Shown here piece by piece: positions 6,631 through 13,881 of a stretch of DNA of 17,249 nucleotides. The notes beneath the pieces are model-generated. The model saw only the letters and a list, made by a program, of their open reading frames with translations. It was not told the origin of the DNA and did no database searches. Origin of the DNA: CBDULQ01 sp965368115 (lineage in GTDB: Bacteria; Pseudomonadota; Gammaproteobacteria; SZUA-229); the NCBI GenBank assembly GCA_965368115.1, contig CBDULQ010000053.1:1-17249 (forward strand). The letters run 5' to 3'. Within the stretch, counting starts at the first letter, position 1. The number at the start of each line of letters is the position of its first letter. Position numbers and translations under genes: made by a program.

Positions 6631-8888
6631 CAAGGATATTCTCTGCCAGACACAAGACGACTTTCTACCTGTGCGCAGCCGCATTGTCCCTGCTCATATC
6701 CGGCTGCGGTCGCGACGACACACTAGCCGAGTTCGAAGAAGTTACACTCTCAACACCTAACAAATTTCTGCAATACCCGAACATGCATGCCAGTCTGGCT
6801 GCGGGCCGCTATAAAGTCGTTGCCACCACCAGCAGTGCCGGCCAGTCCGGTAGTTTCAACATGACCATCAGCTATGACGACGGCAGCCAGCAATCTCTCA
6901 GCGGCCAGTGGTCCGGTTCTGCAGGGCCGAATGCCACTCCGGCCACGTCTGGCGATCCGAGTTTCGACTTCGAGTTGGCCCAGGCCGGCGGCATCCGTAT
7001 CGAACTTAGATCCAGTCGCGACGCGTATCTTTATCTACTGAATCGCAACAACCAGATTATTGCCGAAGACGACAACAGCGGCGGCGGCACCCATGCAATG
7101 ATCGATTTGCCACGTTCCAGGGTCGATAACGCGGCCTGGGCCACGGCATACTACGCCGCCATCGACCCCAACAACGAACGGGATACCCTGAACAAATGGA
7201 AAACCCGAAACGGTTTCGATCAGGACCCGGGCACGCATATTATTTTCCGCGACACCAAGGATCTGGGATACGGACGCAGCATGTATTTCCGTGAAGGACC
7301 GAACGGCTGCGCAGCGATTTACGTGGAGAACTTTGCAGTTGACCTGGTCGACGGCCTGCCCTACACCACACTCAATTTACATGCCGCAATCGAAAACGAT
7401 CGCTTGCATCATTTCGGCACCAATGCCATAGAGTATTCAGACCTGGACGGTGACTGTGACGGCAGCGATCCCATGTTCAACAAGTTTTATACCTTCCGCG
7501 CCGACCCGCGTTTCCCCAATGCGGACGAGCCTCGCATCATCAAGGTGGACCTTGATGGCCGTGGCGAAAAATACATGCCGATACCCTGTATTACCTGTCA
7601 TGGCGGTACCGCACGGCCTTTACTGGATGACGGCAGTTTTCCTTCCGCAGCACTGCCCGATGAAGCCAATCCGGCGCTACGCATTGGCGACACAGATTCG
7701 AAACTACAACCGATGGAAGTGGATTCATTCGAATATTCGACAGCCAGTGGCTATAGCCGTGCTGAACAGGAAAGCCGCTTACGCGCCTTGAATCGACTGG
7801 TATATAACACCTTCCCCACGGCAACCACAGCCGGACACTGGCAGGCGGATTTTATTCGCGAGGTCGTCGATGGCTGGTATGGCGGCGACATCAACACCAG
7901 TAACAGCACATTCGACGGCAGCTTCGTTCCCCAGGGCTGGAAATATGACCCCAGCGACGGCAGCATTCCCGCATCACGGCCACCGACATCGGAACAACTG
8001 TTTCTGGATGTCATCAAACCCTATTGCTTTGCCTGTCATTCAAAACGTGGCTCCGACCTGGGCACCAACACCAATGCCGGCGGTGACGGCCAGGATGTCA
8101 ATTTCAGTAGCTACGAGAAATTCATCAGTTATGCAGACCGTATCGAAGACTATGTGTACGTGCGCGGCATCATGCCCATGTCGCTGCTGACTTTCGAAGA
8201 ATTCTGGGCTTCCGATGCACCGGAAATTCTCGCCAGCCACCTGCCCGGCTTCAGTCATGCCAATACCGACGGCAGCATCGACATCCCCGGCAAACCGATC
8301 GCCAGAACCGGACCGGATCGCACCACTACGACACCAGCAACCCTGCATGGCAGCAGCAGTCTTTTTGCCAGTCACTATAACTGGTCAGTGGTCAATCAGC
8401 CGACAGGCAGCAATGCAACATTCAGCGATGACAGCGTCGCTAATCCGATATTCAGTACCGACATGGACGGGAACTACCAGTTGCAACTTGTCGTTAGCAA
8501 CGGTATTGAACAGAGCACTGCTGCAACACTCAACCTGACCGTCGACAGCAGCCTGATGCCCGCCGTTCAGGACATCACCTTCGACAGTCATATCAAAACC
8601 GTTTTACAGACTGATTGCATCACCTGTCACGCGACCGGCCTGGTACCGGGTATTCCGGTGTTCTATACCGACAACGCCGAGCTTTATAACCAGGTCATGC
8701 TAAGGGTCAACCTGTCGGCGCCGGAACTCAGCAAACTACTGAGCAAACCCACCGGCAACCACCATTACGGGGGCATACGCGGCGACGATCCGGGTGAAGC
8801 GGCTTTCTACCTGGACGGGGCACCAACCGAAGACGATGATTACAATCTATTTGTAAACTGGATTCTGAATGGTGCGAGAGAGAACTAG
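6627..8888 (+). CDS. Lipoprotein with three CxxCH heme motifs and a PKD/Ig-like domain
   Basis: A 753-residue protein with a lipoprotein signal peptide (lipobox LISGC, lipidated C27; the following residues G-R-D would not force inner-membrane retention by the simple Asp+2 rule). Residues 50-160 form a beta-rich domain reminiscent of pre-peptidase C-terminal domains. About 165-335 is a distinctive conserved-looking region (IIFRDTKDLGYGR, YTTLNLHAAIENDR, VDLDGRGEKYMPIP) that leads straight into the first heme motif, CITCH at 321-325. The second motif is CFACH at 467-471 and the third CITCH at 664-668. An Ig/PKD-like domain (about 557-640) separates the last two. H712-H713 or nearby Met residues could be distal ligands. 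The widely spaced hemes suggest three separate monoheme modules. Translational coupling to the barrel gene (ATGA) suggests the two proteins work together, perhaps as an outer-membrane electron path (inference). Confidence 0.8.
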   Translation: MTRIFSARHKTTFYLCAAALSLLISGCGRDDTLAEFEEVTLSTPNKFLQYPNMHASLAAGRYKVVATTSSAGQSGSFNMTISYDDGSQQSLSGQWSGSAGPNATPATSGDPSFDFELAQAGGIRIELRSSRDAYLYLLNRNNQIIAEDDNSGGGTHAMIDLPRSRVDNAAWATAYYAAIDPNNERDTLNKWKTRNGFDQDPGTHIIFRDTKDLGYGRSMYFREGPNGCAAIYVENFAVDLVDGLPYTTLNLHAAIENDRLHHFGTNAIEYSDLDGDCDGSDPMFNKFYTFRADPRFPNADEPRIIKVDLDGRGEKYMPIPCITCHGGTARPLLDDGSFPSAALPDEANPALRIGDTDSKLQPMEVDSFEYSTASGYSRAEQESRLRALNRLVYNTFPTATTAGHWQADFIREVVDGWYGGDINTSNSTFDGSFVPQGWKYDPSDGSIPASRPPTSEQLFLDVIKPYCFACHSKRGSDLGTNTNAGGDGQDVNFSSYEKFISYADRIEDYVYVRGIMPMSLLTFEEFWASDAPEILASHLPGFSHANTDGSIDIPGKPIARTGPDRTTTTPATLHGSSSLFASHYNWSVVNQPTGSNATFSDDSVANPIFSTDMDGNYQLQLVVSNGIEQSTAATLNLTVDSSLMPAVQDITFDSHIKTVLQTDCITCHATGLVPGIPVFYTDNAELYNQVMLRVNLSAPELSKLLSKPTGNHHYGGIRGDDPGEAAFYLDGAPTEDDDYNLFVNWILNGAREN

Positions 8889-8914
8889 AGGACGGGCAGA
8901 TAAAACCGTAGCTG

Positions 8915-9313
8915 CTACCTGATTTTGAGCAGGTGAATTTCGATCATCATCAATATCTGATTGAAGCGAGTGTACGACAACACCCAGGCGATCAATACGC
9001 CAGATGCGTTGGCGAACATATCGGCAACTTCATACTGACGCACGCCACTCAGGCCCTGTAAAAATTCCAGGCCAATCCCCATCACGATAAAGAACAAACC
9101 CCAGACCACTCGCGCCGAATGACGCAAATAAATTTGCATAAACCAGCCCATTAACGCGAAGTAGCCCACGGTGTGCAAAATCTTGTCTGATACTTTATAA
9201 CCACTCGTCACCGGACTGGAGGTCAAGGTCTGCTGCACCACGAACGCAATCATCAGATAGCCAATCGCCAGCCACAACCATTTAAATTTCAGATGTCGTC
9301 CGTGTCTGAACAT
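8915..9313 (-). CDS. VanZ-family membrane protein
   Basis: A 132-residue integral membrane protein with about four hydrophobic segments. The VanZ-family signature residues are visible: DKILHTVGYFALMGWF (about 43-58), GIGLEFLQG (about 79-87) and YEVADMFANASGVLIAW (about 94-110). The first member, VanZ, gives low-level teicoplanin resistance by an incompletely defined route; for most chromosomal members the role is unknown. The ATG overlaps the uppP stop by one base (TGATG on the minus strand), so it is translationally coupled to uppP. That hints at a role connected with lipid-carrier or envelope metabolism. No ribosome binding site of its own is seen, which fits coupling. Confidence 0.85.
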   Translation of the reverse strand: MFRHGRHLKFKWLWLAIGYLMIAFVVQQTLTSSPVTSGYKVSDKILHTVGYFALMGWFMQIYLRHSARVVWGLFFIVMGIGLEFLQGLSGVRQYEVADMFANASGVLIAWVLSYTRFNQILMMIEIHLLKIR

Positions 9314-10110
9314 CAGGCAAATGCAACGTAAAGCACCAGCGCGAGAAGAATACGGTAAATCACGAACGGCATCATGCCGATACGCTCGAGCAGTTTAAGG
9401 AAGAAGTGAATACAGAAATAAGCGCTGACACCGGAGATCAGCGCACCCAGCATCAGTGGTTGCAGATCGGTAATACTGGCATGTTCGAGATAATCGAGGG
9501 TTTCCAGTCCACCGGCCAGTACGATCACCGGTATCGATAACAGAAACGAAAACCGCGCCGCCGCATGACGACTCAGGCCCATCATCAAACCTGCGGTCAT
9601 GGTGGCCCCGGACCGCGAGGTGCCGGGAATCAATGCACAGGCCTGTGCGACACCGATGATCAACACATCCTTCCAGCCGATACTGTATTCCTCACGCCGA
9701 CCGCGGCCACGCGCATCCGCCCACCACAACAACAAACCGAACACCAGAGTCGCGACCGCGATAACCAGCGGGCTACGCAGGTTGGCTTCGATGAAATCCT
9801 TGAACAACAGGCCCGCCAGTCCTACCGGAATAGTGCCGAACAACACCGCCCAGGCCAGGCGGGCATCGTTATCAAACCCCTTACCGGTGATCGACTTCAA
9901 CCAGGAGCCGCTCATGCTGATCAGTTCACGACGAAAATAAAGCACTACCGCACTGAGTGTACCCACATGTACCGCGACATCGAAAGCCAGTCCCTGATCC
10001 GGCCACTCGGTTACCACCGGCACCAGGATCAGGTGAGCGGAACTGGAAACGGGAAGGAATTCGGTGAGTCCCTGCACCAGGGCGAGCACGATGATCTGCA
10101 GTAAATCCAT
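9313..10110 (-). CDS. uppP: Undecaprenyl-diphosphatase
   Basis: Dephosphorylates undecaprenyl diphosphate to undecaprenyl phosphate, recycling the lipid carrier used for peptidoglycan, O-antigen and other surface glycans. Its overproduction gives bacitracin resistance (old name bacA). The 265-residue polytopic protein shows both family signatures: QGLTEFLPVSSSAHL (13-27) with catalytic E17, and PGTSRSGATMTAG (162-174) with the phosphate-binding R166. The first position of the E. coli ExxxE pair is Q13 here, a substitution I believe is common in this family. AAGG about ten bases before the ATG can serve as ribosome binding site. vanZ follows, coupled by an overlapping stop/start. Confidence 0.96.
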   Translation of the reverse strand: MDLLQIIVLALVQGLTEFLPVSSSAHLILVPVVTEWPDQGLAFDVAVHVGTLSAVVLYFRRELISMSGSWLKSITGKGFDNDARLAWAVLFGTIPVGLAGLLFKDFIEANLRSPLVIAVATLVFGLLLWWADARGRGRREEYSIGWKDVLIIGVAQACALIPGTSRSGATMTAGLMMGLSRHAAARFSFLLSIPVIVLAGGLETLDYLEHASITDLQPLMLGALISGVSAYFCIHFFLKLLERIGMMPFVIYRILLALVLYVAFA

Positions 10111-10133
10111 CTAAAGCGGGCCTTATGTTTTTA

Positions 10134-10162
10134 AGTATATCTGTCGGCGGCTCATGTTAGCA
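10134..10162 (-). promoter_or_regulatory. Possible promoter of uppP-vanZ
   Basis: On the minus strand, TGCTAA (10162-10157) and TATACT (10139-10134) are 17 bases apart and lie about 24 bases before the uppP start codon. The -10 is near consensus and the -35 poor. A perfect TTGACA occurs further upstream (10188-10183) but has no -10 at a proper distance. Confidence 0.35.
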
Positions 10163-10202
10163 CAGAATATATGCGCTTCATGTGTCAATCATGCGTGTCG
10201 CT

Positions 10203-11372
10203 TTACAGCCGATAACTGTAATCGCGCAGACGAAACCCGGTATCCGGCAATTCGGTGCCGCGACCCAGTGCCATCACTTTGAAACGCTCACCCATCTCGG
10301 CATTCTGGGTAAGGGTTTTCAATTGTTGAACCTGAAGCAAATGTATCTGTTCATCACGGTTTGCATCGAGCAGCTCGGTAATGCCACAGTCCATCAGAAA
10401 ATTGCCCTGCGATGTAAAACCGGCCAGTTCAAAGTCATGTTGTACGGCGGCCTCGGCGACTGCAGTGAAATCGACAAACGCGGTCATGTCCTGCAGCCCC
10501 GGATACCATAGCGCATCATCGAAAGCGCGTTGTCGATAATAGCCCATGAAAGTACCCGTAACCCGTTCCGGCAAATAGTATTCGGCACGCGGGTAACCGT
10601 AGTCGATAAGATATACTGCGGCTCGATCCAGTGCTTCATCGAGTGCCGCCAGCCAGGGCTGGATACTGGGGTTGAATTCGGAACTGTAGGCCTCATCGAA
10701 CGGACGCCCAAGATCCTGCTGCAGATGTTCGACCATCTTCTGCATATCCGCATCCGCAAACCTGGATTGCAGTTGCAGCCCTGATTCCGCATTCGTCACG
10801 CCCAGCATTTGCAACGCACCATCCTTGATGCTGAAACGCCGCACCGGCATGGCATCGAGCACTTCGTTGGCAATCACCACGGCATCGATGTGCTCGGGCA
10901 GCGTCTCCAGCCAATGTACTCGATCGGCCAGTCCAGGTGCCAGCTGTTGCAGGGTCTGTGCCTGTCGCTGCCGCAGCTCGGCACTGAGTTCGACAATAAA
11001 ATACTGCTCCGGTACATGCTCGAGCTGCTCTAAACGCAACAACATTTGCGCGGCCAGTTTGCCGGAACCTGCACCGAACTCGATGATGTTGCCCTGAGGC
11101 AAACGCGCCAGGCTTTGCGCAACCGGCACGGCCAGTGTCTGAGCAAACAATGGCGAAAGCTCGGGTGCGGTAATGAAGTCACCCTGGCCACCGAACTTCT
11201 GCAGGCCAGCGCTGTAATAACCCAGTCCCGGCGCATACAAAGCCAGCCTCATATAATCGGCGAAGTCCAGCCAGCCACCGACCTGCTCGACAGTCTGCCG
11301 GATCAGTGTCAGCAGTTGCGCGCTGTGCTGCTTTTCTTCACTATTGGGTTCAGGTAATTCCAGTCGTTGCAT
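10203..11372 (-). CDS. Class I SAM-dependent methyltransferase, MidA/NDUFAF7 family
   Basis: A 389-residue cytoplasmic protein of the family containing human NDUFAF7 (an arginine methyltransferase for complex I assembly) and Dictyostelium MidA. Family hallmarks are visible: GYYSAGLQKFGGQGDFITAP (51-70), followed by the ELSPLFAQ stretch; the SAM-binding motif I IIEFGAGSGKLA (96-107); and NEVLDAMPVRRF (169-180). A later IDYGYPRAEYY segment begins near residue 270. The bacterial substrate is not established. No complex I genes are present here. The ATG at 11372 lies 40 bases from the divergent pteridine-reductase gene, so the promoters of the two must be close together or overlap. The ribosome binding site is weak. 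Confidence 0.9.
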   Translation of the reverse strand: MQRLELPEPNSEEKQHSAQLLTLIRQTVEQVGGWLDFADYMRLALYAPGLGYYSAGLQKFGGQGDFITAPELSPLFAQTLAVPVAQSLARLPQGNIIEFGAGSGKLAAQMLLRLEQLEHVPEQYFIVELSAELRQRQAQTLQQLAPGLADRVHWLETLPEHIDAVVIANEVLDAMPVRRFSIKDGALQMLGVTNAESGLQLQSRFADADMQKMVEHLQQDLGRPFDEAYSSEFNPSIQPWLAALDEALDRAAVYLIDYGYPRAEYYLPERVTGTFMGYYRQRAFDDALWYPGLQDMTAFVDFTAVAEAAVQHDFELAGFTSQGNFLMDCGITELLDANRDEQIHLLQVQQLKTLTQNAEMGERFKVMALGRGTELPDTGFRLRDYSYRL

Positions 11373-11412
11373 CTCGGCTGTGGGGACTCATTCAGCAAAC
11401 AGGTATCTTAGC

Positions 11413-12156
11413 ATGCAACAAAACCACACCGCTCTGATAACCGGGGCCGCCAAACGCATCGGCGCGGCGATCTCCCGGGCTCTTCATGCCAGCGGGATGA
11501 ACATCGCCATACATTATCGATCTTCGCGCGACGAAGCCGAGGCACTGTGCAATGAACTCAACGCCTTGCGCGCCGATTCCGCCATTCTTCTGCAGGCGGA
11601 TCTACTCGACACCGCGCAGCTGGCGCCACTGGTGGAACAGGCCGCCGAGTACTGGGATGGTCTGCATACCCTTGTTAATAACGCTTCGAGTTTTTATCCA
11701 ACCCCGGTAGGTAGCATCACCGAGCAGCAATGGGACGACCTGGTGGGCAGCAACCTGAAGGCACCGTTGTTTCTGGCGCAGGCAGCGACACCGCATTTGA
11801 GCGCAGCGGGTGGTTGCATCGTCAACATCGTCGATATCCACGGCTTCAGACCGATGAAAAATCATCCGGTGTACTGCGCCGCTAAGGCGGGTCTGGCGAT
11901 GCTAACCCAGTCACTGGCCCGGGAACTCGGACCGGAGGTGCGTGTGAATGGCGTCGCGCCCGGTGCCATCATGTGGCCGGAGAGTGGACTGGAGGAAGAT
12001 CCGCAGACGCAGCAAATGATTCTCGATCGCACCGCACTCAAACGTAAGGGGGATCCCACAGACATCGCTTCTGCGGTACGCTATCTGGTATGCGATGCGC
12101 CTTATGTGACCGGGCAGGTGTTGCCGGTCTGCGGGGGGCGCAGCATCAATATCTAG
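11413..12156 (+). CDS. Pteridine reductase-type short-chain dehydrogenase
   Basis: A 247-residue NADPH-dependent SDR. The cofactor motif is TGAAKRIG (10-17), with Arg where classical SDRs have Gly, as in pteridine reductases. The NNAS motif is at 89-92 and the catalytic YCAAK at 154-158. The usual catalytic Ser position reads as an Asp (VDIHG, D141), which matches the Asp/Tyr/Lys arrangement of PTR1-like enzymes. The likely reaction is reduction of dihydropteridines (dihydromonapterin, or dihydrofolate as a side activity), as in FolM. Nearby folK and folB support a pterin role. The start was set at 11413 (M before QQNHTALITGA) because AGG lies 10 bases upstream and the extra 23 residues of the longer reading frame look non-coding and overlap the divergent gene. 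It is probably co-transcribed with the small gene downstream. Confidence 0.88.
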   Translation: MQQNHTALITGAAKRIGAAISRALHASGMNIAIHYRSSRDEAEALCNELNALRADSAILLQADLLDTAQLAPLVEQAAEYWDGLHTLVNNASSFYPTPVGSITEQQWDDLVGSNLKAPLFLAQAATPHLSAAGGCIVNIVDIHGFRPMKNHPVYCAAKAGLAMLTQSLARELGPEVRVNGVAPGAIMWPESGLEEDPQTQQMILDRTALKRKGDPTDIASAVRYLVCDAPYVTGQVLPVCGGRSINI

Positions 12157-12200
12157 GGACGCATGACTTTATGATACAGAGCGCCATCAGGACTCAGGGA

Positions 12201-12608
12201 ATGCATTACAAAATTGAAGAGCGCCGGGACCAGGACCTGATCATTACCCGCCATTATCGCTATAACTCGGCGGATGATGTGCGTGCCTACCTGGAGGCCT
12301 TCGTTGCCAGTTGCAAAGCCTATCCCTATAAACGGCTACTGGCGGATTATTCGAAACTGGAAGAAGTGAACCTCAGTTTCATCGATAAAATCAGGGTACT
12401 CGGCCAGTACAGTCATTTCACCGTTAAAAAGGTGGCACGCACCATGAAACAGGCGGTAGTGACCAGCAACGATTTCCAGAAAGCTATTGCCCAGCAGGCG
12501 CGCTCCCTGAGCAGCGCCGAAGCCGGCGACAACATCACCGGTACCGCACATTATTTCGAGAGTGAAGAAGAGGCCCTGGACTGGTTGCTGGACGAGGACC
12601 AGCTTTAG
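12201..12608 (+). CDS. Small protein of unknown function, possible STAS/SpoIIAA-like fold
   Basis: A 135-residue soluble protein with no signal peptide or membrane segment. I do not recognise its family with certainty. An alternating beta/alpha layout (LIITRHYRY, a helix from ADDVRAYLEAF, then KRLLADYSKLEEV) is reminiscent of SpoIIAA/STAS-like proteins. It ends in an acidic tail (ESEEEALDWLLDEDQL). The start at 12201 was chosen because AGGA (12189-12192) sits eight bases upstream; an ATG at 12171 with AGGGA upstream is a reasonable alternative. It follows the pteridine reductase by 44 bases and overlaps convergent folK by four bases at their stop codons. Confidence 0.72.
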   Translation: MHYKIEERRDQDLIITRHYRYNSADDVRAYLEAFVASCKAYPYKRLLADYSKLEEVNLSFIDKIRVLGQYSHFTVKKVARTMKQAVVTSNDFQKAIAQQARSLSSAEAGDNITGTAHYFESEEEALDWLLDEDQL

Positions 12609-13099
12609 GCGTCGAATTCGAAGCGAATCGGCATGAGGCGTTCGCGGGTCTTATCGAAATCCTGCCACAACTCACCATAGCTGCGACCGACCTGGGGATG
12701 GATGTCGTCATGGGCGATTTCCGCCAGTTGCCAGAGCACGAAGGCGCGCTTGAGGATTTCGTCGCGGGGAATTTGCAGGCCCGGCTGGTCGACGACCTGA
12801 TCACCATACAGCAGCAGGTCAAGATCCAGGGTTCTGGAGGAAAATTTAGGACCTTCCCGGGAGCGCCCCTGCTCCGCTTCGATGCGATGCAGAATCGCCG
12901 CCACCTGCTCCACCGGTTGCGCGGTGTCGGCGGCAATCACCATATTGAAAAACGCATCACCCTCGAAACCCACCGCTTCGCTTTCAAACACCGAGGACAG
13001 CTCCAGCTCACCGAACGCCTGGCGCAAAGCGGCGACGCCGGCTCGGGTATTCGCCTCGCGATCGATGTTGCTGCCCAGACTGATGTAGATTTTCACCAT
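12605..13099 (-). CDS. folK: HPPK, 6-hydroxymethyl-7,8-dihydropterin pyrophosphokinase
   Basis: Transfers pyrophosphate from ATP to 6-hydroxymethyl-7,8-dihydropterin, the step before dihydropteroate synthase in folate synthesis. At 164 residues it has the normal bacterial size. Motifs: SLGSNI (7-12), FFNMV (50-54) and SRTLDLDLLLYGD (88-100), whose D92 and D94 bind the two magnesium ions. The IPRDEILKRAFVLW stretch (110-123) replaces the IPHP-type loop of E. coli HPPK, so the His there is Arg; I recall this as a recurrent variant. The gene starts four bases after the folB stop, so the pair is one operon. There is no strong ribosome binding site, consistent with coupling to folB. Confidence 0.95.
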   Translation of the reverse strand: MVKIYISLGSNIDREANTRAGVAALRQAFGELELSSVFESEAVGFEGDAFFNMVIAADTAQPVEQVAAILHRIEAEQGRSREGPKFSSRTLDLDLLLYGDQVVDQPGLQIPRDEILKRAFVLWQLAEIAHDDIHPQVGRSYGELWQDFDKTRERLMPIRFEFDA

Positions 13100-13103
13100 G
13101 TTG

Positions 13104-13454
13104 TTAACGGCTACGCTCGATAATCACGCCCACATCCTGCGACCCGGTCACTGCACCCGGCTTGCTGAGGCGCAACTTAAGCCAGGGTACGTCGAATTCG
13201 TTCAGCACGATGGCCGCCACTTTCTCGGCCAGGGTTTCCACCAGTTGAAATTCGCTGTCGCCAACGAACTGGATCAGGCGCTTGGCCACCGCCTTGTAGT
13301 CCAGGGTATCTTCGATACTGTCGCTGGCGGCGGATTTCTGGATATCGGTACCCATTTCCAGGTCCAGGCTGACCGTCTGGCGGATTTCCCGCTCCCAGTC
13401 ATAGATGCCGATGACCGTGTCGATGCGTAAATCGCGTATATAAACTATGTCCAT
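13104..13454 (-). CDS. folB: Dihydroneopterin aldolase
   Basis: Converts 7,8-dihydroneopterin to 6-hydroxymethyl-7,8-dihydropterin and glycolaldehyde (and epimerises it), supplying FolK, encoded directly downstream. With the start at 13454 it is 116 residues and aligns with E. coli FolB from the first residues (MDIV). Conserved features are IGIYDWE (15-21) with E21, LVETLAE (71-77) and LSKPGAV (96-102) with catalytic K98, ending in VGVIIER. GGAG lies just upstream of this ATG. A TTG three codons earlier (13463) is possible but adds residues not seen in homologues I know. A good promoter lies 39-67 bases upstream. Confidence 0.95.
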   Translation of the reverse strand: MDIVYIRDLRIDTVIGIYDWEREIRQTVSLDLEMGTDIQKSAASDSIEDTLDYKAVAKRLIQFVGDSEFQLVETLAEKVAAIVLNEFDVPWLKLRLSKPGAVTGSQDVGVIIERSR

Positions 13455-13492
13455 CCACTCCAACCATTGTGTCTCAGGGGGGTCTGGGGGCT

Positions 13493-13521
13493 ACTATACA
13501 GGGAAACCGCCAACCCGCCAA
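13493..13521 (-). promoter_or_regulatory. Sigma-70-like promoter of folB-folK
   Basis: On the minus strand, TTGGCG (13521-13516) and TATAGT (13498-13493) are exactly 17 bases apart. They lie about 40 bases upstream of the folB ATG and read away from rpmB. Four of six -35 bases and five of six -10 bases match consensus. Confidence 0.6.
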
Positions 13522-13557
13522 AACTGGCCAGAGCCGGGCGGATCGGGGCAAAATAGC

Positions 13558-13586
13558 TTGTCTGGGCGGGATTTATCCGGTATGAT
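13558..13586 (+). promoter_or_regulatory. Sigma-70-like promoter of rpmB-rpmG
   Basis: TTGTCT (13558-13563) and TATGAT (13581-13586) are separated by 17 bases. This predicts a start near 13593 and a leader of about 40 bases before rpmB. It is divergent from the folB promoter, with 36 bases between the two -35 boxes. Confidence 0.7.
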
Positions 13587-13633
13587 CACGCCCCTTTTCG
13601 ACGTTCCGGATTGAAGTTTTATTGGAGTTTTCC

Positions 13634-13870
13634 ATGGCCAGAGTATGTCAAGTGACCGGCAAAAAGCCCGTCTCAGGAAACAACGTATCCCATGCGCACA
13701 ACAAGACCAGGCGCCGCTTCCTGCCTAACCTGCATAACCATCGGTTCTGGGTTGAGAGCGAAAATCGGTTTGTAAAACTGCGTGTATCCACTGCGGGTAT
13801 GCGGATTATCGACAAGAAGGGCATCGACAGCGTTCTCGCTGAAATGCGTGCCCGTGGCGAAAAAGTGTAA
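13634..13870 (+). CDS. rpmB: 50S ribosomal protein L28 (bL28)
   Basis: A component of the large ribosomal subunit. The 78 residues equal the E. coli length, and the sequence is unmistakable: SRVCQVTGK-type opening (ARVCQVTGKKPVSGNN), then RRFLPNLHNHRFWVES and IDKKGIDSVLAEMRARGEKV. It has a single Cys and lacks the zinc-binding CxxC pairs of the other bL28 type. The ATG at 13634 is preceded by GGAG (13624-13627) at six bases. The alternative TTG at 13622 would add four residues and is rejected. First gene of the rpmB-rpmG operon. Confidence 0.98.
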   Translation: MARVCQVTGKKPVSGNNVSHAHNKTRRRFLPNLHNHRFWVESENRFVKLRVSTAGMRIIDKKGIDSVLAEMRARGEKV

Positions 13871-13881
13871 GGAGCCCGATC

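Noticed and set aside
9565..10104. 179-codon plus-strand frame opposite uppP
   Set aside because: uppP is certain on the minus strand. This frame is a His/Gln/Arg-rich shadow.
10183..10188. Perfect TTGACA on the minus strand upstream of uppP
   Set aside because: No -10-like hexamer occurs 16-18 bases downstream, so it is not called as a promoter by itself.
11344..11412. Upstream extension of the pteridine reductase from an ATG at 11344
   Set aside because: It overlaps the divergent methyltransferase start, adds residues before the cofactor motif that do not look like SDR sequence, and the ATG at 11413 has a ribosome binding site.
12090..12200. Longer N-terminus for the 135-residue protein starting within the pteridine reductase gene
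   Set aside because: The added residues are an out-of-frame copy of the reductase C-terminus. AGGA before 12201 or AGGGA before 12171 supports shorter starts.
13455..13463. TTG start for folB three codons upstream
   Set aside because: FolB proteins start with MDIV-like sequence, and GGAG lies in these codons as the ribosome binding site for the ATG at 13454.
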